Assembly: GCF_000379825.1 (NCBI RefSeq)
Contig: NZ_KB903814.1
Coordinates: 729,536-793,535 of the forward strand
Direction of reading: 5' to 3'
Origin: Longispora albida DSM 44784
Lineage (GTDB): Bacteria > Actinomycetota > Actinomycetes > Mycobacteriales > Micromonosporaceae
DNA length: 64,000 nt
The notes under the pieces are model-generated. The model worked only from the letters and a program-made list of their open reading frames with translations. It did no database searches and was not told where the DNA came from. Made by a program: the position numbers and the translations under genes. Positions 30,572 to 38,736 of this stretch are shown piece after piece. The stretch's first letter is position 1, and every line of letters starts with the position of its first letter.

Positions 30572-31786
30572 TTATGCCTCAGCGGGAATCGGGCAGGGTT
30601 CCGGTGCCGGGCCGTCACCCGCTGCCGCCCGGCGTGCTCGCGACCGCCGCCCGGCCGGCCTCTCATAGCCCCGGAACAGTACCCAGCAGCCGGCCAGCGC
30701 CACCACGAACACCGGCAGCCAGGCCAGCCTGGCCGCGATCCACTCCGAACCGTCCGGGACGGTGTGCAGCCCGGGCAGCGGCCGGCCGGCGAGCATGCCG
30801 AGCGCGGTCACACCGATCATCGCGGTCTGGTGCCAGAGGAAGATCGTCATCGCCGACAGGTTGGCCAGGGCGACCGCAGCCCACGCCGCCGGCCTGCGCA
30901 GCACCCGGGTGAGCGGGCCGTGCAGCAACAGCGCCAGCCCGCACTGAGCCAGGCCGAACACGGCCGCGGCGAGGGTCGGCGGATGCAGGTTGGAGATCTT
31001 CGCCCCGGTCACGCCCACCATCGACGCGGGATAGCCGGCCCAGATCACCAGCGCTGCCGTTGCCGCGGCACCGCCGGCCAGCAGTCCCCAGCGGACTGCC
31101 ACCGAGGGCAGGCCACGCCGTGCCCACCAGGCTCCCAAGGTGTACGGAACGAGCCACGCCGCAGCCAGGTTGACCCAGCCCAGCCAGGCCGGCCCGTCCA
31201 GGGCGAACCGCCCGAGATCGACGGCGGCGACCACAGCGACCGGCCACAGTGGATGGACGTGCCTGACCAGCGGCGTCAGCGCGGTCAGGCCGGCGAACAC
31301 CAGCAGGAACCACAGCGGTGAGACAACGAGTTTGGCGAGGGCCCGCACGGTCTCCGGCTCGACGCCGGAGCCGAGCATCAGGACGATGGCCACCGCCCAG
31401 ACCGCCAGGACGATGCCGACCGGCCGGGCCAGGCGGCCGAGCCTGCCGCCCAGCCACTGCCAGTAGGAGTGGCCCCTGACGCGGGCCGCCAGGTATCCCT
31501 GGGTGCCGACCCTGCCGCCGACCAGGAAGAAGACCGCAAGGGTCTGGAACAACCACGAGACCGGGGCCAGCAGGGGCATGTGCCGCAGCGGGCTCGTGGT
31601 GTAGATCGAGCCGCTGTCGGAGACCAGGGCGGTGACCAGCCAGTGGCCGAGGACGACACCGAGGATCGCGAGAGCCCGGAGCGCGTCGACCGCACGGTCC
31701 CGGCTCGGCGGAGTCGAGTCCTCGATCCGCCCAGTCAGGGTTCGCATCGCGGTCACGGCTCGCATCGCGGTGCTGGATCTACTCAT
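30572..31786 (-). CDS. Acyltransferase 3 family integral membrane protein
   Basis: The 404-aa protein carries the AT3 signature: RDRAVDALRALAILGVVLGHW in the first helix region (Arg and His are the conserved residues) and about ten transmembrane segments. AT3 proteins O-acylate extracytoplasmic sugars, glycans or secondary metabolites. The ATG at 31786 is preferred to an upstream GTG at 31795; it overlaps the end of the DUF1023 gene by 8 bp, implying coupling. Its position between a secreted hydrolase and a two-component system suggests a role in envelope modification controlled by that system. Confidence 0.85.
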   Translation of the reverse strand: MSRSSTAMRAVTAMRTLTGRIEDSTPPSRDRAVDALRALAILGVVLGHWLVTALVSDSGSIYTTSPLRHMPLLAPVSWLFQTLAVFFLVGGRVGTQGYLAARVRGHSYWQWLGGRLGRLARPVGIVLAVWAVAIVLMLGSGVEPETVRALAKLVVSPLWFLLVFAGLTALTPLVRHVHPLWPVAVVAAVDLGRFALDGPAWLGWVNLAAAWLVPYTLGAWWARRGLPSVAVRWGLLAGGAAATAALVIWAGYPASMVGVTGAKISNLHPPTLAAAVFGLAQCGLALLLHGPLTRVLRRPAAWAAVALANLSAMTIFLWHQTAMIGVTALGMLAGRPLPGLHTVPDGSEWIAARLAWLPVFVVALAGCWVLFRGYERPAGRRSRARRAAAGDGPAPEPCPIPAEA

Positions 31787-32687
31787 TGCCGTCACCGTCC
31801 GCTGTCACGATCCGGGCGATGCTGCTGAGGGCGGCCGACCCCGGCTTGAGGTAGTCGTTGTGGCCGCCGTTTCCGGCAGCGAAGATCCGCGCGCCGAAGC
31901 CTGGCGAGACCGGGTCCGCGCCGAAGCCGGCCGGGCCGATCTGGATGTGCGGGACGCCGCTGATCCAGTCGTCCGCGCCCCGGCCGGCCCAGATCGTGGC
32001 GGAGCTGCGGAGCGCCTGTGCGTTGGCGAATCCGACGCCAGGGCTGCCATAGAGGACGATCGCGTCGACGTCGAGGCCTGCTGCGGCGTGCGCGCAGACG
32101 ACGGAACCGTAGGAGTGGCAGAGCAGCGAGATCCTGGTGTCCGGGCCGGTGTCAGCCCGGAGCCCGGCCGCGAACCTGCTGAGCTCCGGTGCCGCTTCGG
32201 CGGCGACCGCGCTCGTGAGGATGCTGGGAGAGACCGCGGCCGGCGGCTCGTACCCGAGCCAGGCCACCACCGCTCCCCCGTCACCGAGTTCGTGCTGGAG
32301 GGCTTGCGCCCCGGCGCGGAACCGCCGGTACTTGTCGATGCTGATCCCGGAGCCGGGCACCAGGATGGCGATCTCCCGCGCCAGGGCGAGGTCGCCGAAC
32401 ACCTCCGCCGAGCGGCCACCCGCACGCCCGTCGAAGAACAGGAACTGGCGGCCGGGATCGGCCATCCCGTCGAGCACCCCGGCCCGGCTCCGGGCCCCGT
32501 ACGCACGCGCGGATCGCGCCGCGGCCTCGATGTCGGCCCGGCTCGCCGCGTAGCGCTCGGCGGGCGAGCCGGTGAGGCCAGCCGAGGAGGGCACCGGGGC
32601 CGGCACCGCCGACGGGCTGGCCGCGCCACAGATCGGCAGGGCGACGACGGCTGCGACCAGGAGTGCGCGGAGGGAGCGGAGCATCAT
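31779..32687 (-). CDS. Exported alpha/beta hydrolase of the DUF1023 family
   Basis: The 302-aa protein has a signal peptide (RALLVAAVVALPICGAASPSA) and a DUF1023 alpha/beta hydrolase domain (about residues 60-290). The nucleophile motif is LLCHSYGSVV, with a downstream Asp in GADDWISG and His in GGHNDYL. DUF1023 proteins are widespread secreted hydrolases of actinobacteria with unknown substrates. Tandem ATGs occur at the start (32687 and 32684) with GGA-containing sequence upstream. It is the first gene of an apparent four-gene operon ending with the response regulator at 28479. Confidence 0.85.
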   Translation of the reverse strand: MMLRSLRALLVAAVVALPICGAASPSAVPAPVPSSAGLTGSPAERYAASRADIEAAARSARAYGARSRAGVLDGMADPGRQFLFFDGRAGGRSAEVFGDLALAREIAILVPGSGISIDKYRRFRAGAQALQHELGDGGAVVAWLGYEPPAAVSPSILTSAVAAEAAPELSRFAAGLRADTGPDTRISLLCHSYGSVVCAHAAAGLDVDAIVLYGSPGVGFANAQALRSSATIWAGRGADDWISGVPHIQIGPAGFGADPVSPGFGARIFAAGNGGHNDYLKPGSAALSSIARIVTADGDGNE

Positions 32688-32794
32688 GAAGGGCGGATCC
32701 TTTGCGTACCGGTGGCCTGCTTTCCGGTACGAGGCTATGAATCAACCCTGGTAGCGGGCGTCCCGCTGGAGAGGGGTCTTACGCCGTAGCTCTC

Positions 32795-32828
32795 AAGTAC
32801 TACTACGCGCCCCAAGTACTACAACGCC
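32795..32828. promoter_or_regulatory. Direct repeats upstream of the DUF1023-AT3-kinase operon
   Basis: Two direct copies of AAGTACTACNACGC start at 32795 and 32814, 19 bp (about two helical turns) apart. On the minus strand they overlap a possible TTGTAG (-35) and TAGTAC (-10). Tandem sites at this spacing are typical for response-regulator dimers, so the NarL-type protein at 28479 is a candidate binder. Confidence 0.45.
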
Positions 32829-32856
32829 CGGAGCGGGAACCCTCCACTGTGCACGG

Positions 32857-33144
32857 TCACAGCTCGGTGAGGAACGCCAGCTCCGGCCGGGTCTTCGTCG
32901 GCAGGAACTCCACGACCTCGTACTCGGCCACGCCCGCCACCGCAAACGGGTCGGCCGCCAGCGCCGCCCGCACGCGCGGCTCGTCCCCGGCGGCGAGGAT
33001 CACGCCACCCGTGCGGGGTACGCGGCGGCCGGAGGCCAGGAAGAGACCCGAGGCGTACTGCCCTTCCAGCCAGGCCACGTGCTCCGCGAGCAGCTCGTCA
33101 ACCCGGTCCAGCGGCGCGACGTACGTCAGTGTGATCACGAACAT
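32857..33144 (-). CDS. YCII-related domain protein
   Basis: This 95-aa protein is a ferredoxin-like alpha/beta fold of the YCII/YciI family: FVITLTYVAPLDRVDELLAEH at the N-terminus with the conserved His, and LASGRRVPRTGGVILA in the middle. Family members are small, often dimeric, with a His-Asp pair proposed as catalytic; functions are mostly unknown. TAGAGT (33151-33156) lies six bases before the ATG, so the mRNA is probably leaderless. Confidence 0.85.
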   Translation of the reverse strand: MFVITLTYVAPLDRVDELLAEHVAWLEGQYASGLFLASGRRVPRTGGVILAAGDEPRVRAALAADPFAVAGVAEYEVVEFLPTKTRPELAFLTEL

Positions 33145-33176
33145 GGCGCCACTCTACTGAGGACGAGCAGGCAACT

Positions 33177-33232
33177 CGTGATCGTGGGACCCCTCAGGCC
33201 GGTATCACGACTTGAGGGGTCCCACGATCACG
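33177..33232. terminator. Perfect 20-bp inverted repeat after the XRE-MurA gene
   Basis: Arms at 33177-33196 and 33213-33232 (CGTGATCGTGGGACCCCTCA and its complement) are exact over 20 bp with a 16-base loop. No U-tract follows, but the position just after the stop of the minus-strand XRE-MurA gene suggests a terminator or mRNA 3'-end stabiliser. A dispersed extragenic palindrome is an alternative. Confidence 0.6.
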
Positions 33233-33258
33233 TCGAGCCGGTCGCACAACCGCCGGGG

Positions 33259-34794
33259 TCACAGGTCCCTGAACGTCTCGATCTGCGCGCCGAGCTGGTT
33301 GAGCCGCTGGGCGAGCTGCTCGTAGCCACGGTCGATGACGTAGATGTTCCGCAGGACGGAGGTACCCTTCGCCGCCAGCATCGCCAGCAGGATCACCACG
33401 GCCGGGCGCAGGGCCGGCGGGCAGATCACCTCGGCACCCGACCAGTGCGTGGGCCCCTCCACGTACACGCGGTGCGGGTCGAGCAGCTTGACGCGGGCGC
33501 CGAGCTTGGTCAGCTCGGTGAGGTAGATGGCCCGGTTCTCGTACACCCAGTCGTGTACCAGCGTCGAGCCGTTGGCCACGGCGGCGATCGCGGCGAAGAA
33601 CGGCAGGTTGTCGATGTTCAGCCCCGGGAACGGCATCGGGTGGATCTTGTCGATCGGGGCGTGCAGCACGGACGGCCGGACGGTGATGTCGACCAGCCTG
33701 GTCCTGCCGTTGGCCGCCGCGTACTCCTCGCCACGGTCGTAGTCGAGCCCCATCTCCTCCAGCAGGGCCAGCTCGATCTCGAGGAACTCGATCGGCGCGC
33801 GGCGGACGGTGATCTCCGAGGAGGTGACGATCGCGGCGGCCAGCAGGCTCATCGCCTCGATCGGGTCCTCCGACGGGGCGTAGTCGACGTTCCGGTCCAG
33901 CACGGAGGAGCCCTGGACGGTCAGCGTGGTCGTGCCGACGCCCTCGATCCGCACGCCCAGCTCGCCCAGGTAGAAGCAGAGGTCCTGGACCATGTAGTTC
34001 GGGCTGGCGTTGCGGATCACGGTGACGCCGGGGTGCCGGGCCGCCGCCATCAGCACGTTCTCGGTGACGGTGTCGCCGCGCTCGGTCAGGACGATGGCCC
34101 GGGCCGGGACGGCCTCGGTGTCCACCTCAGCGTGGTAGATACCGTCCGTCGCCTTGACCTCCAGGCCGAAGGGGCGCAGTGCCGCCAGGTGCGGCTCGAC
34201 GGTGCGGGTGCCGAGGTCGCAGCCTCCGGCGTACGGCAGCTCGAAGCGCTCCTCCTCGTGCAGGAGCGGGCCGAGGAACATGATGATGCTGCGGGTCCGG
34301 CGGGCGGCGGCGACGTCCATCCCGGCCAGGTTGAGCTTCGCCGGCGGGATGATCTCGAGGTCGTTGTCCTCGTTCAGCCAGCGGGTCCTGACGCCGATGC
34401 TGTGCAGCACCTCCAGGATCCGGTTGACCTCCTCGATCCTGGCGACCCTGCGCAGGGTGGTCTTGCCCTTGTTCAGCAGCGAGGCGCACAGCAGCGCCAC
34501 CCCGGCGTTCTTGCTGGAGCGGACGTCGATGCTGCCCGACAGCTGGTGCCCGCCGACGATCCGCAGGTGCATCGGGCCGGTGTGCCCGATGGAGACGATC
34601 TCGCTGTCGAGCGCGTCGCCGATCCTGGTCAGCATGTCCAGGCTGAGGTTCTGCTGGCCCTGCTCTATCCGGTTGACGGCACTCTGGCTGGTGCCGAGGG
34701 CCTCTGCGAGCTGCGACTGGGTCCAGCCCCGGTGCTTGCGGGACGCCCGGATCAGGCCACCGATCCGGCGGAGGTAGTCATGGCTGTCAGACAT
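33259..34794 (-). CDS. XRE-type HTH fused to UDP-GlcNAc 1-carboxyvinyltransferase (MurA-like)
   Basis: The 511-aa protein joins an N-terminal Cro/CI-type helix-turn-helix (residues about 8-65, GWTQSQLAEALGTSQSAVNR) to a full EPSP-synthase-like MurA domain (about 77-505). MurA catalytic features are present: Lys-Asn in RSSKNAGVALL, the loop Cys in YAGGCDLGTR and Arg in VYENRAIYLTEL. MurA transfers enolpyruvate from PEP to UDP-GlcNAc, the first step of peptidoglycan synthesis. Housekeeping MurA lacks the HTH, so this is a second, DNA-binding form, either a metabolite-sensing regulator or a moonlighting enzyme. TAGGGT lies seven bases before the ATG and a dyad overlaps it, so it is probably autoregulated. 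Confidence 0.9.
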   Translation of the reverse strand: MSDSHDYLRRIGGLIRASRKHRGWTQSQLAEALGTSQSAVNRIEQGQQNLSLDMLTRIGDALDSEIVSIGHTGPMHLRIVGGHQLSGSIDVRSSKNAGVALLCASLLNKGKTTLRRVARIEEVNRILEVLHSIGVRTRWLNEDNDLEIIPPAKLNLAGMDVAAARRTRSIIMFLGPLLHEEERFELPYAGGCDLGTRTVEPHLAALRPFGLEVKATDGIYHAEVDTEAVPARAIVLTERGDTVTENVLMAAARHPGVTVIRNASPNYMVQDLCFYLGELGVRIEGVGTTTLTVQGSSVLDRNVDYAPSEDPIEAMSLLAAAIVTSSEITVRRAPIEFLEIELALLEEMGLDYDRGEEYAAANGRTRLVDITVRPSVLHAPIDKIHPMPFPGLNIDNLPFFAAIAAVANGSTLVHDWVYENRAIYLTELTKLGARVKLLDPHRVYVEGPTHWSGAEVICPPALRPAVVILLAMLAAKGTSVLRNIYVIDRGYEQLAQRLNQLGAQIETFRDL

Positions 34795-34801
34795 GATCGC
34801 G

Positions 34802-34822
34802 ACCCTATCTCACAAATGAGAT
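34802..34822. promoter_or_regulatory. Leaderless promoter and dyad operator of the XRE-MurA gene
   Basis: On the minus strand TAGGGT (34802-34807) lies seven bases before the ATG. The perfect dyad ATCTCA (34807-34812) and TGAGAT (34817-34822), spacer CAAA, abuts and overlaps the -10 box. This is a typical place for an XRE repressor to block its own promoter. Confidence 0.65.
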
Positions 34823-34876
34823 GTAGATCAGGTACGACAGGCCAGTCGTGGCACGAGTCCGGGAGACGTACCCAAC

Positions 34877-35518
34877 TCATGATGTCGCGCGGAGGCGGGG
34901 CGTGGCTGGCCCGTCACGCTGAGCCCCCGGCGGAAGCCCATAGAACTGGAGGATCCGGGCTTTTGCCGCAGCGAGCGGATATGTGTCGGGATACACAGCA
35001 AGTTTGTACACGACACCCTCCAGCACACTCCGGAGCATGATCTCCTCCAGCGCCGGGTCGGCGGCACCCCGCTCGGCGAACAGCGCCCGCACCCGGTCCT
35101 CCATGCCGGTGACCGCCGTCAGGTGCCGCGCCTCCACCTCGGCGAACACCTCCCGCGTACCCGGCTGGAGCATCAGGGTCAGCATGAGCCGCTGCACCGG
35201 CACCGTCGTACCGGCGGCGTCGAGCACCCCCACGATCAGCCCGCTCAGGCGCTCGTCGGCCGTCCCGCCCTCCATCGCGGCCGTGAACAGGTGGAACAGG
35301 CCGGTCAGCCAGCGGGTCAGCAGCTCCTCCAGCACGGACTTCTTGCTGGCGAAGTAGTACGACAGCAGGCCGCGGGCGACGCCGGCCCGGCCGGTGATCT
35401 CGGCGACGGTGGCCTGCTGGTACCCGCGCTCGGCGAAGACCTCCAGCGCCGCGCCGAGCAGCCGCTCGCGGGACTGTTCGCGTAAACGCTGGTTGACGGC
35501 CTCAGAACGCGGTGCCAC
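34877..35518 (-). CDS. TetR/AcrR-family transcriptional regulator
   Basis: The 213-aa protein has an N-terminal TetR helix-turn-helix (RERLLGAALEVFAERGYQQA, VARGLLSYYFASKKSVLEEL, residues 14-65) and a variable all-helical ligand domain. The GTG at 35518 is used as start because TAATGT (35525-35530) lies exactly six bases upstream and no Shine-Dalgarno is present. Its neighbours, the XRE-MurA gene and the P450 gene, are on the same strand but separated by 82 and 136 bp. The P450 is a plausible but unproven target. Confidence 0.9.
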   Translation of the reverse strand: MAPRSEAVNQRLREQSRERLLGAALEVFAERGYQQATVAEITGRAGVARGLLSYYFASKKSVLEELLTRWLTGLFHLFTAAMEGGTADERLSGLIVGVLDAAGTTVPVQRLMLTLMLQPGTREVFAEVEARHLTAVTGMEDRVRALFAERGAADPALEEIMLRSVLEGVVYKLAVYPDTYPLAAAKARILQFYGLPPGAQRDGPATPRLRATS

Positions 35519-35654
35519 TCGGCCACATTAGTCCCACGCCGCAAAAGTCGTACCACCAGTGTGGACGGACGAACTGGTGACGCGGTGCCGCCGCTCGGCC
35601 CGTCCCATGCGGCAGGGATCGGGCCGGGCGCAGCAGGTACAAAGGAAAAAGGGG

Positions 35655-36878
35655 TCAGACCTGGACCGGCAGGCGCAGGAAGCTGGGGATCAGCAGTGAG
35701 TCGTTGATCTCCGGCTGGCCGAGCTTGATGTGCGGGAAGCGCTGGAGCACCTTCGGCAGGGCGAGGACGCCCTCCCTGCGGGCCAGAGCCGCGCCGAGGC
35801 AGAAGTGCGGGCCAATGCCGAAGCTCAGCGGGTGCACGTCCGTCCGCGACGGGTCGAACGTGTCGGGGTCGGGATAGCGCGCGGGGTCACGGTTGGCCGC
35901 GCCCAGCATGACCAGGACCGACTTGCCCGCCGGGATCTCCACCCCGCCGAACTCCAGGTCCTCGGCGGCGATCCGCATCAGGAACTGGACCGAGGGGATG
36001 AACCGCAGGATCTCCTCCACATAGCCCGGTGCGAGCTCCGGGTGCTCGACCAGCCGCGCGGCCAGCTCCGGCCGGGACAGGATCTCGAACAGCCCGTTGG
36101 CGAGCATGGGCGTCGTGGTGGCGAAGGCCGCGTTGTAGGTGACGACGAGGTTGCGGGCGATCTCCACGTCGGTCATGTGGTGCTCGCGCTCGCCGGCGTC
36201 CATCTCGCGGACCATCGCGCTGACGATGTCGTCGCCCGGCTCGGCCCGGAGCCTGGCGATCAGGGCCAGGTAGTACTCCATCAGCTCCGCAGCGGCCTGG
36301 TCAGCTGCCTTGAGCACCTCGGGGTCGCCGTTGCGCATGTTCAGCGCGTCGTTGATCCGGTCGGTGCGGGGCGGGACCCACGCCCAGTCCTGCTCCGGGA
36401 TACCCAGCAGCTCACCGACCACACCGGACGGCACCGGATACGCGAAGTCGGTCATGAAGTCGCAGCTGCCGCCAGCCTCGGCCATCCGGTCGAGGTTACG
36501 GTCGATCAGGCGGTTGATGGCCGGCTCAAGGTCCGTGACCCGGCGCGCGGTGAACACCTTGCTGAACAGCCTGCGGAACTTGGTGTGGTCCGGCGGGTTG
36601 CTGAACATCATGGTGCCCATGAGCGTGGTGTAGAAGGCGTGCTCCTCCCAGTCGGGACGGGAACCGGAGATCACCACCCGGTCCATGCTGAGGAATCGCG
36701 GGTCCTTCAGCACCTCCTCCGTCGCCGCGTACCCGTTCACGATCGCCCGGACGGTGGTGTTCGGGCTGGGCGTGATGGCGCACACCGGCCCTATCTCGTG
36801 CAGTGCCGCATATAGTGGCCAGGGGTTTTCCCGCCCAGCCGTGGTGAAAAGATTCTGAAGAATGTTGTCTGCATCCAT
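35655..36878 (-). CDS. Cytochrome P450
   Basis: The 407-aa bacterial class I P450 has the heme-thiolate loop FGIGPHFCLGAALARRE (Cys near residue 352), the ExxR motif EEILRF and the PERF-like DTFDPSRTD region. The I-helix that normally reads A-G-x-Glu/Asp-Thr is NAAFATTTP here: the Thr is kept but the acid is replaced by Ala, which may alter proton delivery or require the substrate to help. The ATG at 36878 has GGAG seven bases upstream. It should need a ferredoxin and reductase encoded elsewhere. A nearby acyl-CoA ligase and MFS exporter (38737-41543) might belong to the same small pathway, although an SGNH gene lies between. Confidence 0.92.
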   Translation of the reverse strand: MDADNILQNLFTTAGRENPWPLYAALHEIGPVCAITPSPNTTVRAIVNGYAATEEVLKDPRFLSMDRVVISGSRPDWEEHAFYTTLMGTMMFSNPPDHTKFRRLFSKVFTARRVTDLEPAINRLIDRNLDRMAEAGGSCDFMTDFAYPVPSGVVGELLGIPEQDWAWVPPRTDRINDALNMRNGDPEVLKAADQAAAELMEYYLALIARLRAEPGDDIVSAMVREMDAGEREHHMTDVEIARNLVVTYNAAFATTTPMLANGLFEILSRPELAARLVEHPELAPGYVEEILRFIPSVQFLMRIAAEDLEFGGVEIPAGKSVLVMLGAANRDPARYPDPDTFDPSRTDVHPLSFGIGPHFCLGAALARREGVLALPKVLQRFPHIKLGQPEINDSLLIPSFLRLPVQV

Positions 36879-36992
36879 AGCGGACTCCGTTAACCGAACT
36901 CGGTCGTAACGCGCCCCAGCCTATATCGACGAACCTCCACAGTGGATAGCCTGTTTACGCAACTCTGACCGATCCCGCAGCACACACGGCGG

Positions 36993-37026
36993 AAGGCCCG
37001 GACTCCTTCGGCGGAGTCCGGGCCTT
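36993..37026. terminator. Hairpin terminator after the SGNH hydrolase gene
   Basis: AAGGCCCGGACTCC (36993-37006) and its exact complement (37013-37026) form a 14-bp stem with a 6-base loop between two minus-strand genes. It probably ends the SGNH transcript before the P450 promoter. Confidence 0.8.
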
Positions 37027-37075
37027 CGTGGGGGTGTCGCTGGGTGAAACCAGGTGTTACCGGGGTGGTGCTCGC

Positions 37076-38398
37076 CTAGCGGAGCAGGTTCAGGTTGACG
37101 GCGTCAGCCATCGCCTGGTAGCCGGCGTCGTTCGGGTGGATGTGGTCACCGCTGTCGAACGCGGGGTTCAGCTTCTCCGGGTCTGCCGGGTCACGCATGA
37201 CCTTGTCGAAGTCGACGAGGCCGTCGAAGTCCTGGCTGGTCCGGATGAACTCGTTGACCGCCTGGCGGGTGGCCTCACGCTCGGTGCTCCAGCCGCCGCC
37301 CTTGTGCTCCTTGTACGGCATCAGGGTGCCGATGACGACCTGGATGTTGTGCTGGCGCAGCTGCACGCCGATCTGCTTGAGGCCGTCGATGATGACCTCG
37401 GCGGACTCGCCACTCATCCAGATGTCGTTGATACCCAGGTGCAGCACGACCTTGCAGACGCCCGTCTGGCTGAGGACGTCGTAGCGGAGCCGGGCCAGCG
37501 CGCTGTTGCCGATCTCGGCGAAGCCCGCGGGGCTGCCGTTGATCGGGTCCGTGCCGTCGTGGGTCACCCGGTTGCCGGAGATACCCACGTTCAGCACGCC
37601 GGGGATCCGGCCGTTGCGCGGGGTCTCGTGCATCCGGACGGCCAGCCGGTCGGGCCAGCGCAGCGCGGCACCCATCGTGGAGTTGACACCATTGGCGATG
37701 GAGTCACCGAAGATCACGACGGAGCCACCGGCCTTGGAACGCAGCACGTCCACGCCGGAGATGTGGTAGAAGTTCTCCCGCGGGGTGCTGTCGGCACCGG
37801 TGCCCTCACCCACGGTGCCCGACACGTCAGACGTGCGGTCACCGAAGCCCGCCCCGTTGCGCCCGTAGACGAACGTGAGCTGGCGCGAGGTGAAGTGGAA
37901 GGTCGTCGCGCCGGTGGCTACCGGGTAGAAGACCGTGATCACCAGATCCTGCCCAGCGGCGACCGGCATGGTGACCGGGTCGCTGAACAGCTCGGCACCC
38001 TTGTACACGGTGGCCGAGGTCTTGCCGCCGAACGTCAGCTCCCGGATGGATCCCGGGATGATGTCGTCGGGCTTCGGGGTGGAGGTGTCGGGCAGCGCGA
38101 CGGTCGCGTGCCCGATGGAGAGGTGCTTGGTGCCGTAGGAGTTCGAGAACCGGAACCGGGCAGCCTCACCGCCCACCGTGGTGTGAATGATCGAACGGAC
38201 ACTCTGGTTGGTGAACCCGAGCTGGCTCGAGCCAGCCGTGCTCGCCGGAGTGTTACCGGTCGTCCAGGTACCAGCCCACTCCTGGTGCTTCTCGATCCCG
38301 TTGCTGGCGGACCCACTGCTCGCGGAGAGCACTGTGGACGCCGCAACGGCCAGAGCCGCGGCTGAAACAATTATCCGCAACTTGCGAGGGGTATTCAT
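37076..38398 (-). CDS. Secreted SGNH/GDSL-family hydrolase
   Basis: The 440-aa exported esterase has a signal peptide (RIIVSAAALAVAASTVLSAS) and an N-terminal beta-rich domain (about 40-190). The SGNH catalytic domain follows, with block I VVIFGDSIANG (Ser nucleophile), block II Gly in ISGNRVTHDG, block III Asn in HLGINDIWM and block V Asp/His in DHIHPNDAGY. Homologues hydrolyse acyl esters on lipids or polysaccharides. The ATG at 38398 is chosen over one at 38416 because a GGAGGT site lies between them, about 11 bases upstream. The transcript carries a leader of about 70 nt with two dyads. Confidence 0.9.
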   Translation of the reverse strand: MNTPRKLRIIVSAAALAVAASTVLSASSGSASNGIEKHQEWAGTWTTGNTPASTAGSSQLGFTNQSVRSIIHTTVGGEAARFRFSNSYGTKHLSIGHATVALPDTSTPKPDDIIPGSIRELTFGGKTSATVYKGAELFSDPVTMPVAAGQDLVITVFYPVATGATTFHFTSRQLTFVYGRNGAGFGDRTSDVSGTVGEGTGADSTPRENFYHISGVDVLRSKAGGSVVIFGDSIANGVNSTMGAALRWPDRLAVRMHETPRNGRIPGVLNVGISGNRVTHDGTDPINGSPAGFAEIGNSALARLRYDVLSQTGVCKVVLHLGINDIWMSGESAEVIIDGLKQIGVQLRQHNIQVVIGTLMPYKEHKGGGWSTEREATRQAVNEFIRTSQDFDGLVDFDKVMRDPADPEKLNPAFDSGDHIHPNDAGYQAMADAVNLNLLR

Positions 38399-38424
38399 CG
38401 GGGAGCGAACCTCCATACAGGTGA

Positions 38425-38460
38425 GCCGGCCAAGAGTGGCCGGCCCCGGTCAATGACCGG
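38425..38460. promoter_or_regulatory. Two adjacent dyads in the SGNH leader
   Basis: GCCGGCCA (38425-38432) pairs with TGGCCGGC (38437-38444). CCGGTCA (38446-38452) pairs with TGACCGG (38454-38460) around one base. Both fall between the predicted start of transcription and the ribosome site of the SGNH gene on the minus strand, so they may act as operators or leader hairpins. Confidence 0.5.
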
Positions 38461-38474
38461 ACGGTACGGACGAC

Positions 38475-38503
38475 AAGTTAATGCCCGTGGTGTGCACCGT
38501 CAA
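38475..38503 (-). promoter_or_regulatory. Promoter of the SGNH hydrolase gene
   Basis: On the minus strand TTGACG (38498-38503) and TAACTT (38475-38480) are spaced by 17 bp, the standard geometry for the major sigma factor. Transcription would start near 38468, giving a leader of about 70 nt. Confidence 0.7.
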
Positions 38504-38736
38504 TCGGTCGTGAGAATGTATTGCTCTCTTTCAAAATCGGGAGAGAATCGTTGCCACTCCGCAGGATCGTCGCGGGATCATCGGCGGAACGGCTTGGGAA
38601 ACGGCGCAGAAATCAGGCATCACGGCCGTTCCGTGGACTCTTGCCACTGTGGACCGACGGCGGGGCTCAGGGGTATGGTCGGCGTCGCGAGACTTCGACC
38701 CAAGCGAAATCTCCCCGCGGATTTTTAGGAACCGAC

